Shown piece by piece: positions 5,147 to 5,322 of a stretch of 5,322 nucleotides of DNA (position 1 is the stretch's first letter; the number at the start of each line of letters is the position of its first letter). Position numbers and translations under genes: made by a program. Below the pieces are notes generated by a model. It saw only the letters and a program-made list of their open reading frames with translations. It was not told the origin of the DNA and did no database searches. The DNA is taken from assembly GCA_005776545.1 (NCBI GenBank), contig SXOY01000353.1:1-5322 (forward strand), given 5' to 3'. The stretch is from Planctomycetia bacterium. GTDB lineage: Bacteria > Planctomycetota > Phycisphaerae > Phycisphaerales > UBA1924.

Positions 5147-5322
5147 ATCAACTCCTGAACTCATGCTCGCTCCGCAGCTTCAGCGTACCTCCGCCTGGAT
5201 ATATTCAGGAGTCTGGGCTGCTCTTACCAAACTGTTTCTGGTGCCGCGTGAGCCCCCCACGATGCCTGAAGGCTCGCACGAGATCATCGGGACGTTTCGA
5301 CCATCCGTCAATTACCTGCGCT
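5139..5322 (+). CDS. Second PH-domain (bPH2-like) membrane protein, 5' end only
   Basis: The frame opens with ATG at 5139, inside the preceding gene (ATGAGTGA overlap), and stays open for 61 codons to the window edge. The visible part has a polar N-terminus (1-18), an amphipathic or hydrophobic stretch from W20 to V36, then V36-P-R-E-P-P-T-M-P-E-G and F53-R-P-S-V-N-Y-L-R. The string of an aromatic or hydrophobic stretch, V-P-R-E-P-P and F-R-P-S resembles the N-terminus of planctomycete PH-domain membrane proteins. This and its coupling to a bPH2 gene suggest a partner in a YdbS/YdbT-like pair. The PH domain itself would lie beyond the window, so the product name is an inference; that it is coding is well supported by its ribosome site and overlap. 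Confidence 0.75.
   Translation, partial: MSESTPELMLAPQLQRTSAWIYSGVWAALTKLFLVPREPPTMPEGSHEIIGTFRPSVNYLR

Overview
The window most likely comes from a planctomycete, probably of the Phycisphaerae type. Three traits point there: a secreted protein ending in the P-S-P-G-G / short hydrophobic stretch / Arg-rich sorting tail common in that group, a long pseudopilin-like protein with an Ala-FTLIELL start, and bacterial PH-domain genes of a style frequent there. This is inferred from protein character; no marker gene is present.

Layout. Positions 1-293 (+) hold the 3' end of a secreted, sorting-tail protein. It converges on a block of five minus-strand genes read from 4494 down to 345: a CpcT/CpeT-family lipoprotein (4494-3787), a small BamE/SmpA-like lipoprotein (3728-3426), an Eis-family GNAT N-acetyltransferase (3392-2193), an unrecognised membrane-anchored protein with a low-complexity linker (2128-1142), and a prepilin-type protein (1145-345). 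The last two overlap by four bases (ATGA) and are probably translationally coupled. The others are 33-64 bases apart, so the block may be one operon or two or three short units. Divergent from the block is a plus-strand pair of bacterial PH-domain (bPH2, YdbS/YdbT-like) membrane proteins at 4574-5146 and 5139 to the window end, overlapping by eight bases.

How the genes may fit together. Nearly everything acts at the envelope: two lipoproteins, a pseudopilin-like protein with a coupled anchored partner, a sorted surface protein and two PH-domain membrane proteins. The acetyltransferase is the only clearly cytoplasmic enzyme. No single pathway is evident.

The most unusual non-coding signal is the 79-base divergent region 4495-4573. 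It carries an exact 9-bp inverted repeat whose arms sit just before each gene, with a possible extended -10 element placed so that the plus-strand transcript could be leaderless. A 14-bp CRP/FNR-like palindrome lies before the gene pair 2128-345. There are no RNA genes, insertion sequences or CRISPR arrays, and no gene-free stretch over 300 bases.
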